Assembly (NCBI RefSeq): GCF_000378625.1
Contig: NZ_KB905167.1
Coordinates: 186,001 to 250,000, forward strand
Length of the DNA: 64,000 nucleotides
Direction: 5' to 3'
From: Colwellia piezophila ATCC BAA-637
GTDB lineage: Bacteria; Pseudomonadota; Gammaproteobacteria; Enterobacterales; Alteromonadaceae
Shown here piece by piece: positions 9,530 through 18,110 of this stretch. Within the stretch, counting starts at the first letter, position 1. Each line of letters starts with the position of its first letter. Below the pieces are notes generated by a model. That model saw only the letters and a program-made list of their open reading frames with translations, did not search any database and was not told where the DNA came from. Position numbers and translations under genes: made by a program.

Positions 9530-10312
9530 ATGACCAATAAAGATAATAACGTGAAAATTAATCCTCTTAACCTTGCACGATTAACCAAAAAACTTGGTTA
9601 TGAATTTAATCAGCCTTCATTGTTGGTGCAAGCACTTACTCATCGTAGTGCTAAAGGCGCTCATAATGAAAGACTTGAGTTTTTAGGTGACTCCATCCTT
9701 GGTTTTGTCATTGCAGAAGCACTTTATGATAAGTTCCCAAACCATGATGAGGGTGACTTAACACGAATGCGTTCTAGTTTAGTGAAAGGCGTAACTTTAG
9801 CTGAAGTGGCTCGTGATTTTAATTTGGGCGAATGTTTAATTTTGGGTCCAGGAGAATTAAAAAGTGGCGGTCATAGGCGTGAGTCTATTTTAGAAGATGC
9901 TATTGAGGCCATTATTGGTGCAGTGTATCAAGACTCAAGTATTGAACGCTGTAAGGCGCTTATCTTAAACTGGTTTGATAAACGTTTAATGGTAATTAAA
10001 CCGGGTAATGAACAAAAAGATCCGAAAACACGCTTGCAAGAGTTTCTGCAAGGGAGAAGAATCCCGCTTCCAACTTATGAAGTTATTGCTACCAGTGGGC
10101 AGTCTCATAATCAAGAATTTACCGTTCGCTGTCAAACCTCAGTGATCAGTGAAGTCGTTGTGGCGAAAGGCACTAGTCGCCGCAAAGCAGAGCAAGAAGC
10201 GGCTCAGCAAATACTTGCTTTAATTGAACAAGCGAATGAAGTAAAAAAAAACTCATCAAAGCAAGCAAAATTAATAAAGCCCCGACATACTAAAAGTAAC
10301 CCAAGCAAATAA
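9530..10312 (+). CDS. rnc: Ribonuclease III
   Basis: A 260-residue double-strand-specific RNase. The signature [10 protein letters not shown] is at residues 46-55, the second acidic cluster lies in [18 protein letters not shown], and a dsRNA-binding domain follows ([12 protein letters not shown] to [13 protein letters not shown]). It is about 34 residues longer than the E. coli enzyme (226) because of a short N-terminal extension and a basic C-terminal tail ([12 protein letters not shown] and so on). It processes rRNA and many mRNAs. Tightly linked to lepB (1-base gap) and followed by era. Confidence 0.98.
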   Translation: MTNKDNNVKINPLNLARLTKKLGYEFNQPSLLVQALTHRSAKGAHNERLEFLGDSILGFVIAEALYDKFPNHDEGDLTRMRSSLVKGVTLAEVARDFNLGECLILGPGELKSGGHRRESILEDAIEAIIGAVYQDSSIERCKALILNWFDKRLMVIKPGNEQKDPKTRLQEFLQGRRIPLPTYEVIATSGQSHNQEFTVRCQTSVISEVVVAKGTSRRKAEQEAAQQILALIEQANEVKKNSSKQAKLIKPRHTKSNPSK

Positions 10313-10333
10313 AGCAGCACGAGAAAATAAATT

Positions 10334-11251
10334 ATGCAAAATGATACCTCACCAACCTATGCAGGCTTAATTGCTATTGTCGGTCGCCCCAATGTTGGTA
10401 AATCAACATTATTAAATGCCTTATTAGGTCAAAAAATTAGTATTACCTCTAAAAAGCCCCAAACAACCCGTCATCGTATTTTGGGGATTTTGACTGAGGG
10501 AAATAGACAGGCAGTTTTAGTCGATACTCCGGGTTTACACACAGAAGAAAAGCGTGCCATAAATAGATTAATGAACCGTGCGGCAAGTAGCTCTATTGCG
10601 GAAGTTGAAACAATTATGTTTTTAGTTGAGGGAACTCATTGGACACAAGATGACGAGTTGGTCATGTCTAAAGTGAAACAAAGTGATGCAGAGTGTATAT
10701 TGGTTGTCAATAAAATAGACAATATCTCTGACAAAGATGAATTATTACCCCATCTGAAAAAATTGGGTGAAATGCACGACTTTAAAGAGATAGTCCCGAT
10801 TTCAGCCAGTAAAGGCCATGGTGTCGATACCATTCGCAAATTATGTCTAGCTGCTCTTCCTGAAGGCGGTTTCTGGTTTCCAGAGGACCACATAACTGAT
10901 CGTTCTAGCCGCTTTATGGCCTCTGAGATTATTCGTGAAAAACTAATCCGCTTTACTGGCGATGAGTTACCTTACTCTATTACCGTAGAGATAGAGCAAT
11001 TTAAAATGGATGATAAGGGAATTATCCATATCAATGCCCTAATACTCGTTGAACGTGATAGCCAAAAACGTATGGTTATTGGTAATCGAGGCGCGAGGTT
11101 AAAAACTATCGGTCAAGAAGCTAGGCGAGATATGGAAAATTTATTTGAGAGTAAAGTCTTCTTGGAAACGTGGGTAAAAGTGAAGTCTGGATGGGCTGAT
11201 GATGAACGAGCATTACGTAGTTTAGGTTACGGTGATGATTACTCTGGCTAG
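10334..11251 (+). CDS. era: GTPase Era
   Basis: A 305-residue GTPase for 30S assembly. G1 GRPNVGKS is at residues 17-24, G3 DTPG and G4 NKID follow, and the C-terminal KH RNA-binding domain includes [21 protein letters not shown]. It binds the 3' end of 16S rRNA near the anti-Shine-Dalgarno. Same length as E. coli Era (301). It sits 21 bases after rnc and 13 bases before recO, within the operon. Confidence 0.98.
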   Translation: MQNDTSPTYAGLIAIVGRPNVGKSTLLNALLGQKISITSKKPQTTRHRILGILTEGNRQAVLVDTPGLHTEEKRAINRLMNRAASSSIAEVETIMFLVEGTHWTQDDELVMSKVKQSDAECILVVNKIDNISDKDELLPHLKKLGEMHDFKEIVPISASKGHGVDTIRKLCLAALPEGGFWFPEDHITDRSSRFMASEIIREKLIRFTGDELPYSITVEIEQFKMDDKGIIHINALILVERDSQKRMVIGNRGARLKTIGQEARRDMENLFESKVFLETWVKVKSGWADDERALRSLGYGDDYSG

Positions 11252-11264
11252 TTGGATGCGGTAG

Positions 11265-11969
11265 ATGATTGAACAAAACGCATTTGTTTTACACCGTCGA
11301 CCATACCGAGAAAATCAACAGTTAGTTGATTTACTAACAGAGTATGATGGCAAAGTGACTGCCCTAGTCTATGTTGGTCAATCTAAACGCTCTATTAAAA
11401 AAGGCTTAATTCAGCCTTTTTTACCGCTAAGCTTAATACTGAAGGGGCGGGGGGAGATTAAGCAAATTACTCAAATTGATGCTATCGCCAAATCTTTTGA
11501 GTTGAAAAAACATAGTCTGTTTAGTTCTTTTTATGTAAACGAATTACTTATTCGTTTACTAACAGAGCACATCCCTTGTCAGCCGCTATTCATTCAATAT
11601 CAGGCTACATTAACCGCCTTGAGTCAAGGTAGAGCCATTGCTCCCCAGTTACGTCTGTTTGAACTTGCCCTTCTTGAAGAGCTGGGTTTGTCATTTGACT
11701 TTAGTCCGGTCTTTGAGCACGATGTTAAACACTTTCATTATATCGCCGAGCAAGGTTTTGTACCGGTTTATGATACTTATCAAAAAAGCAGTATTAACTG
11801 CTTCGATAAAAGTCATTTACAAGCAATTGCACAGCGAGAGACCCTATACAAAAACGGTGTTCCGACAGAAGTAAGTAATACCTTTAAGCTATTAATGCGT
11901 CAGGTTATCAATCAACTTTTAGGAAATAAACCTTTAAATAGTCGTAAACTCTTTGCGAAAAAAACGTAG
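11265..11969 (+). CDS. recO: DNA repair protein RecO
   Basis: A 234-residue protein with the RecO N-terminal OB fold (AFVLHRRPYRENQQLVDLLTEYDGKV, followed by GQSKRS) and the helical C-terminal part (NELLIRLLTEHIP; LRLFELALLEELGLSFDF). RecO with RecR loads RecA onto SSB-coated gaps. Length is near that of E. coli RecO (242). Position after era and before pdxJ is conserved. The four-cysteine zinc site found in some RecO proteins is not evident, as in other gammaproteobacteria. Confidence 0.95.
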   Translation: MIEQNAFVLHRRPYRENQQLVDLLTEYDGKVTALVYVGQSKRSIKKGLIQPFLPLSLILKGRGEIKQITQIDAIAKSFELKKHSLFSSFYVNELLIRLLTEHIPCQPLFIQYQATLTALSQGRAIAPQLRLFELALLEELGLSFDFSPVFEHDVKHFHYIAEQGFVPVYDTYQKSSINCFDKSHLQAIAQRETLYKNGVPTEVSNTFKLLMRQVINQLLGNKPLNSRKLFAKKT

Positions 11970-12026
11970 TGTTTAGCTATTTATATTGTCAGAAATCATT
12001 CAAAAAAATTAACAAGAGACTAAAAA

Positions 12027-12782
12027 ATGACGGAATTATTATTAGGTGTAAACGTTGATCATATCGCCACGCTAAGACAAGCCAGAGGTACAAATTATCC
12101 TGATCCTGTTTACGCTGCTAGTGTTGCTGAACACGCGGGTGCAGATGGTATTACCGTTCACCTACGAGAAGACAGACGCCATATTCAAGATCGAGATATT
12201 TACATATTGAAGCAAACGTTGCATACCCGTATGAACTTTGAAATGGCGGTGACTGATGAAATGGTAGCGATAGCTTGTGATGTTAAGCCAGCTTTTAGTT
12301 GTTTAGTACCAGAAAAACGTGAAGAACTGACTACTGAAGGCGGTTTAGATGTTGTGGGTCAATTAGATAAAATTACCAAGGCAACGCAGAAATTAACGGC
12401 TGCAGGTATTGCGGTAAGTTTGTTTATTGACGCTGATAAAGCGCAAATTGATGCAGCGTTAGCCAGTAAGGCTCCTTATATTGAGATTCATACCGGGCAT
12501 TATGCTGATCTGACTTCAGAGGACGAGCAACAACTAGAGCTAGAGCGCTTAACTACAGGGATAAAGTATGCCCATAGCCTAGGACTAAAAGTTAACGCGG
12601 GTCATGGTTTAAATTACTTTAATGTTAAGCCGATTGCTGCTATTAAAGAAATTCTTGAGCTAAATATCGGTCATGCCATCATTGCGCGTGCTGCTATTGA
12701 TGGTTTAGACAAAGCCGTTCGAGATATGAAGCAGTTGATGTTAGAAGCAAGAGCTTATACCCAAGCTACATCAAGAACCTAG
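12027..12782 (+). CDS. pdxJ: Pyridoxine 5'-phosphate synthase, C terminus encoded by a repeat
   Basis: A 251-residue protein of the PdxJ TIM-barrel family, which condenses 1-deoxyxylulose 5-phosphate with 3-amino-2-oxopropyl phosphate in PLP synthesis. [30 protein letters not shown] and [13 protein letters not shown] are diagnostic. The first 243 residues match the usual length. Residues 244-251 (YTQATSRT) and the stop lie inside repeat element C, whose left end is at 12756. The enzyme is probably functional, since the extra residues follow the last conserved helix. acpS, the usual next gene, is absent here. Confidence 0.96.
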   Translation: MTELLLGVNVDHIATLRQARGTNYPDPVYAASVAEHAGADGITVHLREDRRHIQDRDIYILKQTLHTRMNFEMAVTDEMVAIACDVKPAFSCLVPEKREELTTEGGLDVVGQLDKITKATQKLTAAGIAVSLFIDADKAQIDAALASKAPYIEIHTGHYADLTSEDEQQLELERLTTGIKYAHSLGLKVNAGHGLNYFNVKPIAAIKEILELNIGHAIIARAAIDGLDKAVRDMKQLMLEARAYTQATSRT

Positions 12783-13116
12783 TTTCAGGACGGCTGAGCG
12801 ACTCATAATCAAGACGCGCATTTTATTAATGATTATTCAGGAGAATATTCTCAAGATAATTGCTCCTGCATTATCTTAATAAGGTACTTCCTGTACCGTC
12901 TGCATTCTCTATTAAGCTGCATCCATGCAGCGTCCTTAATTACCTACGCAACGATGAATATGGATTGCTCATGCGTCTCCGTAGCACTGGTTGAGAAACG
13001 TTTTATCCATCGTTATTGATTTCGACAAGGTAATAAACATTCTCTTCAATCAATAACTTACCTAAAGACGTTTCTAACTCCAGCTGAATCCTGAATCTTG
13101 AGGTTGTTTGGGTATA
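12756..13116. repeat. Repeat element C, TATACCCAA-terminal inverted repeats, 361 bp
   Basis: It begins TATACCCAAGCTACATCAAG and ends with the near reverse complement (ATCTTGAGGTTGTTTGGGTATA). Its left ~50 bases are the reverse complement of the right end of element D (27842-27985), and its centre (about 12831-12925) is the reverse complement of the centre of element B (35450-35807). No convincing gene lies inside. The left end overlaps the last 27 bases of pdxJ. The rest of the gap, to 13252, is AT-rich and probably holds the promoter of the small gene that follows. Confidence 0.8.
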
Positions 13117-13252
13117 CAATAGCTAGTTTACCAACGCAGTATTAGTAGCGATTAAAAAAACACTCATTTATTTATCTTTGTATAAATTATAGTCTACACT
13201 TTAGGGACGAAGGTGCAGAAAGGAATCGGCATGCAGATAAGTGAGGTCGAAC

Positions 13253-13498
13253 ATGCAGACACAGATGAAACCAGTGCTCGAGCGAAGAAGGGAGGTTCCT
13301 GAGCAGTCAGTATGGTGGAATAAACTATCATTGGCACAAAAATTTTCGGCTAGTAGCCTTGGAAAGTTCGGCTATGAGCTGACTTTTGTTCGTAATGAAA
13401 ACGGCCACAGTTTAGCTGTATTGCAATGTAGTGGCGGTGTCGCAGTGATTGCAGAGGACGGAGATATAGACACTTCGCCAACCATAGTGATACGCTAA
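13253..13498 (+). CDS. Small conserved-looking protein of unknown function
   Basis: An 81-residue protein that I do not recognise by name. The ATG at 13253 has GAGG at 13243-13246, well spaced; an in-frame GTG at 13241 overlaps that ribosome site and is less likely. The sequence starts basic (MKPVLERRREVPEQ), then has SVWWNKLSLAQKFSASSLGKFGYELTFVR and a beta-rich end. It has no signal peptide or membrane segment. Composition and codon use resemble the neighbours, and a clear terminator follows, so it is likely a real gene. It stands where acpS would be expected but shows no resemblance to AcpS. Confidence 0.7.
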   Translation: MQTQMKPVLERRREVPEQSVWWNKLSLAQKFSASSLGKFGYELTFVRNENGHSLAVLQCSGGVAVIAEDGDIDTSPTIVIR

Positions 13499-13553
13499 TA
13501 TCACTGAATAATGGCGGCCCAGTTCGTGAATATTTAGCCAAATAGTTAAATCT

Positions 13554-13580
13554 AAAGCAACAGTTCATGTTGCTTTTTTT
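13554..13580 (+). terminator. Rho-independent terminator after the small gene
   Basis: AAGCAACA, a GTTCA loop and TGTTGCTT form an 8-bp stem followed by a run of seven T. It lies between the + strand small gene and the convergent barA. Confidence 0.85.
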
Positions 13581-13605
13581 ATTGGTTTTGTCTAAATACT
13601 TATAC

Positions 13606-16437
13606 TCACATAGCACTAAATTCTTTTAGGGCTTCAGGTACGGCAAAGAGCACCTGTTCAATGTGTTCAAAAAATTCTAAAAATTCAGGTTCAAGCTCCT
13701 CTAAACTTAAGCCCATCTTTAACTGTGTTTCTAATTGGATAGTGATTTTAGCTAAGTTTGGTGCACCAGTATAACAACAAGCGCCGTTTAATTTGTGAAC
13801 TAATTGCTTAATTAAGGTGATATCCTGAGCATCAATAGCGTCGAGGATATTTTGCTGAGTTTCAGGTAAGCTTTCTACTAAGCCCAAAAACATTTCTTTG
13901 GCTAAATCAGCTTTATTAGCGCTTCGATAAAGGGCTAATGGCCAATCAATGACTTTTTCAATGGCCCTTACATCATTCAGCTCTGCAGTAGGTATAATGG
14001 GGTTGACCAAGTGATTAAAGTCACAGTACTCATAAATAATATGACGTAACATAGCTTCATCAATGGGTTTTGTCATATAAGCATTAAAGCCTTGCTGATG
14101 CATTTTTTCTTTCTCACCACTTAATGCGTGTGCAGTAACAGCAATAATTGGCGTGTCGTTATTCATCGAAAGTTTCTTTATTTCTTTAAGTGTACTGATG
14201 CCATCCAATATAGGCATTTGGATATCCATAAAAATAAGGGCAAAGGTTTCTTTTTTACAGAGTTCAATAGCTGAAAGGCCGTTATCTGTTATCGTTACTT
14301 GAGTAACTTGCTCCAACAACAAGGCATTAATGAGCTTTAAGTTAGCCTCATTATCATCCACCGCTAACACTTTAATCGGCAGTATTTGTCCTATTGGCGC
14401 ATTTAAGATAAGTTTCTCAGTACTAGCCTTTATCGTCGGTTGTAATACTTTAACCAAACCGCTCGGTGTTAACGGTTTACTCATACAGCTAACAGCACCA
14501 CTGGCTATGAGAGCTTCTTGTAAACTTGGCGAGTTACTGTTTATTGCTAAGTGTATATCGCCAGTGATTGGCAATAACTTCGCAATAGTTTTTCGTAAAT
14601 CACTTAAGGCTGTAGCGGTGTGATTGTGGCCAACCAAGGCATAGTCAAAACGTTTCTGTGCTTGGTTACTGTGAGTAAGCACTTGGGATAATTGATGCTT
14701 GTTAATAACACTTGTTACCCGCATTTTCAGGTGTTTCAATATATTTTTAGTGGCTTCTCTACTATGATTATTTTCTTCGTAGTAGAGAACGGTCTTGTTC
14801 ACTAAATGCTGATTATCTAATTCGAGCATTAATGGCATAGCATTAATTTCACATTGAAAAGTAAACCAAAAACTCGAGCCATGGTTTTTCTCACTGCTAA
14901 AGCCAATGTCTCCAAGCATTTCTTGCGCTAGTCGCTGGCAAATAACCAAACCTAAGCCAGTTCCTCCGTATAAACGAGTAATACTTTGATCTGCTTGAGT
15001 AAAAGCATCAAAAATAGTTTGCTGTTGTTTCTCCGTCATACCAATACCGGTATCTGTGACAGTGACTTTAACTTTGATGTTTTTTTGGTTGTCCTCGACA
15101 AGGTTGATGTCGACGGCAACAAAGCCTTGTGGGGTGAATTTTATCGCATTGCTGATCAAGTTAGTGATGATTTGTTTGATTCGCATCGTATCACCGACAA
15201 GCGAGTCCGGTAACTCTTGTGCTATATCGATAGATAGTTCTATGTTTTTCTTATGCGCAGCAGGGGCTAATAGCGTTAAAGTATCTTCAAGAGTCTCTCT
15301 TAATGAAAAAGGAATATTTTCAATAACCATTTTTCCAGCATCTAATTTGGAAAAATCTAGAATATCATTAATAATCGCTAATAAGTTATTAGCCGAACGA
15401 TCAATCGTTTGCAGGTAATCACGTTGGTTTTCGGTGAGGGGTGTTTTTAATACTTGTCTGGTAAAGCCAATAACGCCATTGAGTGGTGTACGTAACTCAT
15501 GGCTCATATTCGCTAGAAATTCTGATTTTACCCTATTTGCTTCCTGCGCCTTGCGTTTAGAAATACTCAGTTCGACGTTTTGTATTTCAAATTGCTCTAA
15601 ACTTTCTCGTAAATCTATAGTGGCTTGATCTATGCTGGCATTCATCTCATTTTGGTAGCTATCAAGTGATTGAGCCATGGCATTAATACCATTTTTTAAA
15701 AAATTGAGTTCACCAATAAGTTGACCACTCACTCTACTTTCCAACTTTCCTTCTTTAATACGTTCAATAGCTTGAACCATAGAATTGATAGGCTTAGTTA
15801 CTTTTTTAATTAGCTTAATAGCAAAGATCGCGCTGATTAAAGAGCCAAGCAATGCAAATGCAAAAGCGATCAAAACTTGGCTTTGTTGCTTGAAATTTAG
15901 ATGGTCCTTGTCGATTTGTATCGCTATGTAGCCAATGGGATATGGCTTAGAGCTATTGAAAGTAGAGTAAGGTCGAAAATTATTATTGCTTGTCACGTTT
16001 TTATTGCTTTGTGCGTTAAGGTTTTCCTCAATAATAGGCGTTCTAAAAATAATGTAATCGTCTAAACTTTCCATGATGGTATGACTCGGTAGCTCTGCAC
16101 CTGCTTTAAGTCTCATTAAATGGGTATCACCATGGTAGGAACTGGCAGCAAATACTTGATTATCACCGGTAAAAACAACAATGCTCTTAACTATGTTTGA
16201 TTGGGTACGGTGAGTAAAGTCTATTAATTGGCGAAGTTTATCTCTGTCGTTATTAAGTAAGGGGTCTTTACTGGCAATGGCAACGGGCTCTATGATGCTT
16301 TTAGCACGTTGTTCTAAGAAGTCATTTAACTCAACTGAACGACTATAAGAGAAATAACTAGCCAAGCCAAAACTGATCAAGGTGGTTGGCAGGATAGTGA
16401 GTATGATAACCCAGTCTTTTAGACTTATTTTATGCAT
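13606..16437 (-). CDS. barA: Hybrid sensor histidine kinase BarA
   Basis: A 943-residue tripartite kinase. An N-terminal membrane helix (about 10-30), a periplasmic sensor part, a second helix (about 187-210) and a HAMP region are followed by the H box FLANMSHELRTPLNG with His313, the ATPase domain (DTGIGM; GGTGLGLVICQRLAQ), a degenerate receiver-like segment, a receiver with LIFMDIQMPILDG, and a C-terminal HPt domain (VHKLNGACCYTG). BarA phosphorylates UvrY/SirA and so controls the CsrB/C small RNAs. Length fits E. coli BarA (918). It is divergent from rlmD, as in E. coli, where barA and rlmD-relA-mazG are neighbours. Confidence 0.94.
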   Translation of the reverse strand: MHKISLKDWVIILTILPTTLISFGLASYFSYSRSVELNDFLEQRAKSIIEPVAIASKDPLLNNDRDKLRQLIDFTHRTQSNIVKSIVVFTGDNQVFAASSYHGDTHLMRLKAGAELPSHTIMESLDDYIIFRTPIIEENLNAQSNKNVTSNNNFRPYSTFNSSKPYPIGYIAIQIDKDHLNFKQQSQVLIAFAFALLGSLISAIFAIKLIKKVTKPINSMVQAIERIKEGKLESRVSGQLIGELNFLKNGINAMAQSLDSYQNEMNASIDQATIDLRESLEQFEIQNVELSISKRKAQEANRVKSEFLANMSHELRTPLNGVIGFTRQVLKTPLTENQRDYLQTIDRSANNLLAIINDILDFSKLDAGKMVIENIPFSLRETLEDTLTLLAPAAHKKNIELSIDIAQELPDSLVGDTMRIKQIITNLISNAIKFTPQGFVAVDINLVEDNQKNIKVKVTVTDTGIGMTEKQQQTIFDAFTQADQSITRLYGGTGLGLVICQRLAQEMLGDIGFSSEKNHGSSFWFTFQCEINAMPLMLELDNQHLVNKTVLYYEENNHSREATKNILKHLKMRVTSVINKHQLSQVLTHSNQAQKRFDYALVGHNHTATALSDLRKTIAKLLPITGDIHLAINSNSPSLQEALIASGAVSCMSKPLTPSGLVKVLQPTIKASTEKLILNAPIGQILPIKVLAVDDNEANLKLINALLLEQVTQVTITDNGLSAIELCKKETFALIFMDIQMPILDGISTLKEIKKLSMNNDTPIIAVTAHALSGEKEKMHQQGFNAYMTKPIDEAMLRHIIYEYCDFNHLVNPIIPTAELNDVRAIEKVIDWPLALYRSANKADLAKEMFLGLVESLPETQQNILDAIDAQDITLIKQLVHKLNGACCYTGAPNLAKITIQLETQLKMGLSLEELEPEFLEFFEHIEQVLFAVPEALKEFSAM

Positions 16438-16634
16438 TTTTTGTTGAACTTTTATGGTGAGTTTAGGGTAAAATACCCACTTAAATAATTAGCTATCTAA
16501 TTGATGATCCAAGTTAACATAAATAATCACATAAGCTGTTATAAATTTATCGCTTGGATGGTCGAGCTAATTCAAAAATAAGCACTTTTTAACTTTACTT
16601 GTTAAGTAAAGTTAGCGTTAGATTTAAGGTACAA

Positions 16635-18038
16635 ATGGCAAATTTTTATAAAGCATCAGTAAAAGCAAAACAGTCAAACCAACTCGTGATGGTGAGTGTT
16701 GATAAACTCGATATAAATGGTGTCGGTGTTGCCCGTTGGCAAAATAAACCGCTCTTTATTGCTGGCGCATTACCCAATGAAATGGTTAAGGTGAAAGTTA
16801 TCGAGCAAAAAAATAAATATGCTCGAGCTAAACTCATTTCAATTAGCAAGCAAAGTGATAGTAGAGTTACACCTCATTGTCAGCACTTTGGTGTTTGTGG
16901 CGGCTGCGATTTACAGATGCTTAGTATTGCCGAACAGCTAGACTTCAAGAAAACCAAAGTGAGTGAGCTATTCTCGCGCAGCTTCAGTGCACAACAAATA
17001 GTTAATAAACTTGAAGCTAAAGACCTACCTTGGCAAGACTCAATAGTCGGTACTGCGTGGAACTATCGTCGTAAAGCGCGTATCGGGGTACAATTCGACA
17101 AGAAGTGCCAAGCGACTATTGGTTTCAGACAAAAGTTGACCAACCAGTTAGCCTCTATCAAGTCATGTCCGGTACTCGTTGAGCCACTTAATGCTATTTT
17201 TCCCTTACTAAAAAAATTATTGGCGCAACTGACAGTAAAATCTTCTATCGGCCATATAGAAGTGATTCAAGCAGATATTATTAAGACCAATTCTCCAGAG
17301 AAAATCCAAACAGATAATCAAGTTGTCTTGGTCATAAGACAACTAAGACCGATGAATAATTCAGATGTTGAGCTTTGGCAATCTTATGCTCAGCAGCATT
17401 GTTGGCATGTCATTGTTGATGATGGTAATGAGCAATTCACGCTCGGTGATATAAAAGCGAGTAGCGCGGTTGAGCTTTCTTATACATTAAAAGATAAAAA
17501 CAAAATTTACTTTGCCAGTAATGATTTTATTCAAATTAACCATCAGGTTAATAATGCCATGATAAGCCAGGCCTTAGCTTGGTTGGATATTTCACCTACC
17601 GATAACGTATTGGATTTATTTTGTGGGCTCGGAAATTTTAGTTTAGCGTTAGCGAAAAAAAGCAAAAGTGTTGTTGGTGTTGAAGGCGTACAAGTTATGG
17701 TTGATAAGGCGTGTAAGAATGCCGAAGTGAATAGCATTAATAATTGTCAGTTTTATCAGGCAGATTTAAACAGTCATTGGTTGTTAGAGCCGTGGGTGAA
17801 AGCAACAGTTTTTGATAAAGTGTTGCTTGATCCAGCCAGGGCTGGCGCTGAACAAGCGGTTGCACAAATTGCACAACTAAAAATACCTAGCGTTTTATAT
17901 GTCAGCTGTGATCCTGCAACTTTAGCCAGAGATAGTGCAATACTTGTTTCTCAAGGTTATAAGCTTGAGAAAATATCATTGATGGATATGTTTTCACAAA
18001 CAAAGCATGTTGAGACTATGGTATTATTTACTCAGTAA
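16635..18038 (+). CDS. rlmD: 23S rRNA m5U1939 methyltransferase RlmD
   Basis: A 467-residue SAM-dependent RNA methyltransferase. An N-terminal TRAM domain (VDKLDINGVGVARWQNKPLFIAGALP) is followed by the Fe-S cluster cysteines in CQHFGVCGGCDLQ, the SAM-binding LDLFCGLGNFSLALA, and the catalytic cysteine in VSCDPATLARD. I chose the ATG at 16635, preceded by AAGGT; a TTG 36 bases earlier is possible but has no ribosome site. The order rlmD-relA-mazG is conserved in gammaproteobacteria. Confidence 0.95.
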   Translation: MANFYKASVKAKQSNQLVMVSVDKLDINGVGVARWQNKPLFIAGALPNEMVKVKVIEQKNKYARAKLISISKQSDSRVTPHCQHFGVCGGCDLQMLSIAEQLDFKKTKVSELFSRSFSAQQIVNKLEAKDLPWQDSIVGTAWNYRRKARIGVQFDKKCQATIGFRQKLTNQLASIKSCPVLVEPLNAIFPLLKKLLAQLTVKSSIGHIEVIQADIIKTNSPEKIQTDNQVVLVIRQLRPMNNSDVELWQSYAQQHCWHVIVDDGNEQFTLGDIKASSAVELSYTLKDKNKIYFASNDFIQINHQVNNAMISQALAWLDISPTDNVLDLFCGLGNFSLALAKKSKSVVGVEGVQVMVDKACKNAEVNSINNCQFYQADLNSHWLLEPWVKATVFDKVLLDPARAGAEQAVAQIAQLKIPSVLYVSCDPATLARDSAILVSQGYKLEKISLMDMFSQTKHVETMVLFTQ

Positions 18039-18110
18039 GGCTTAAGGTTAAACTTTACTTAACTAGCTATTAAATAACATTAAATCCGCCTAAAAGATAA
18101 AGGAACACTC

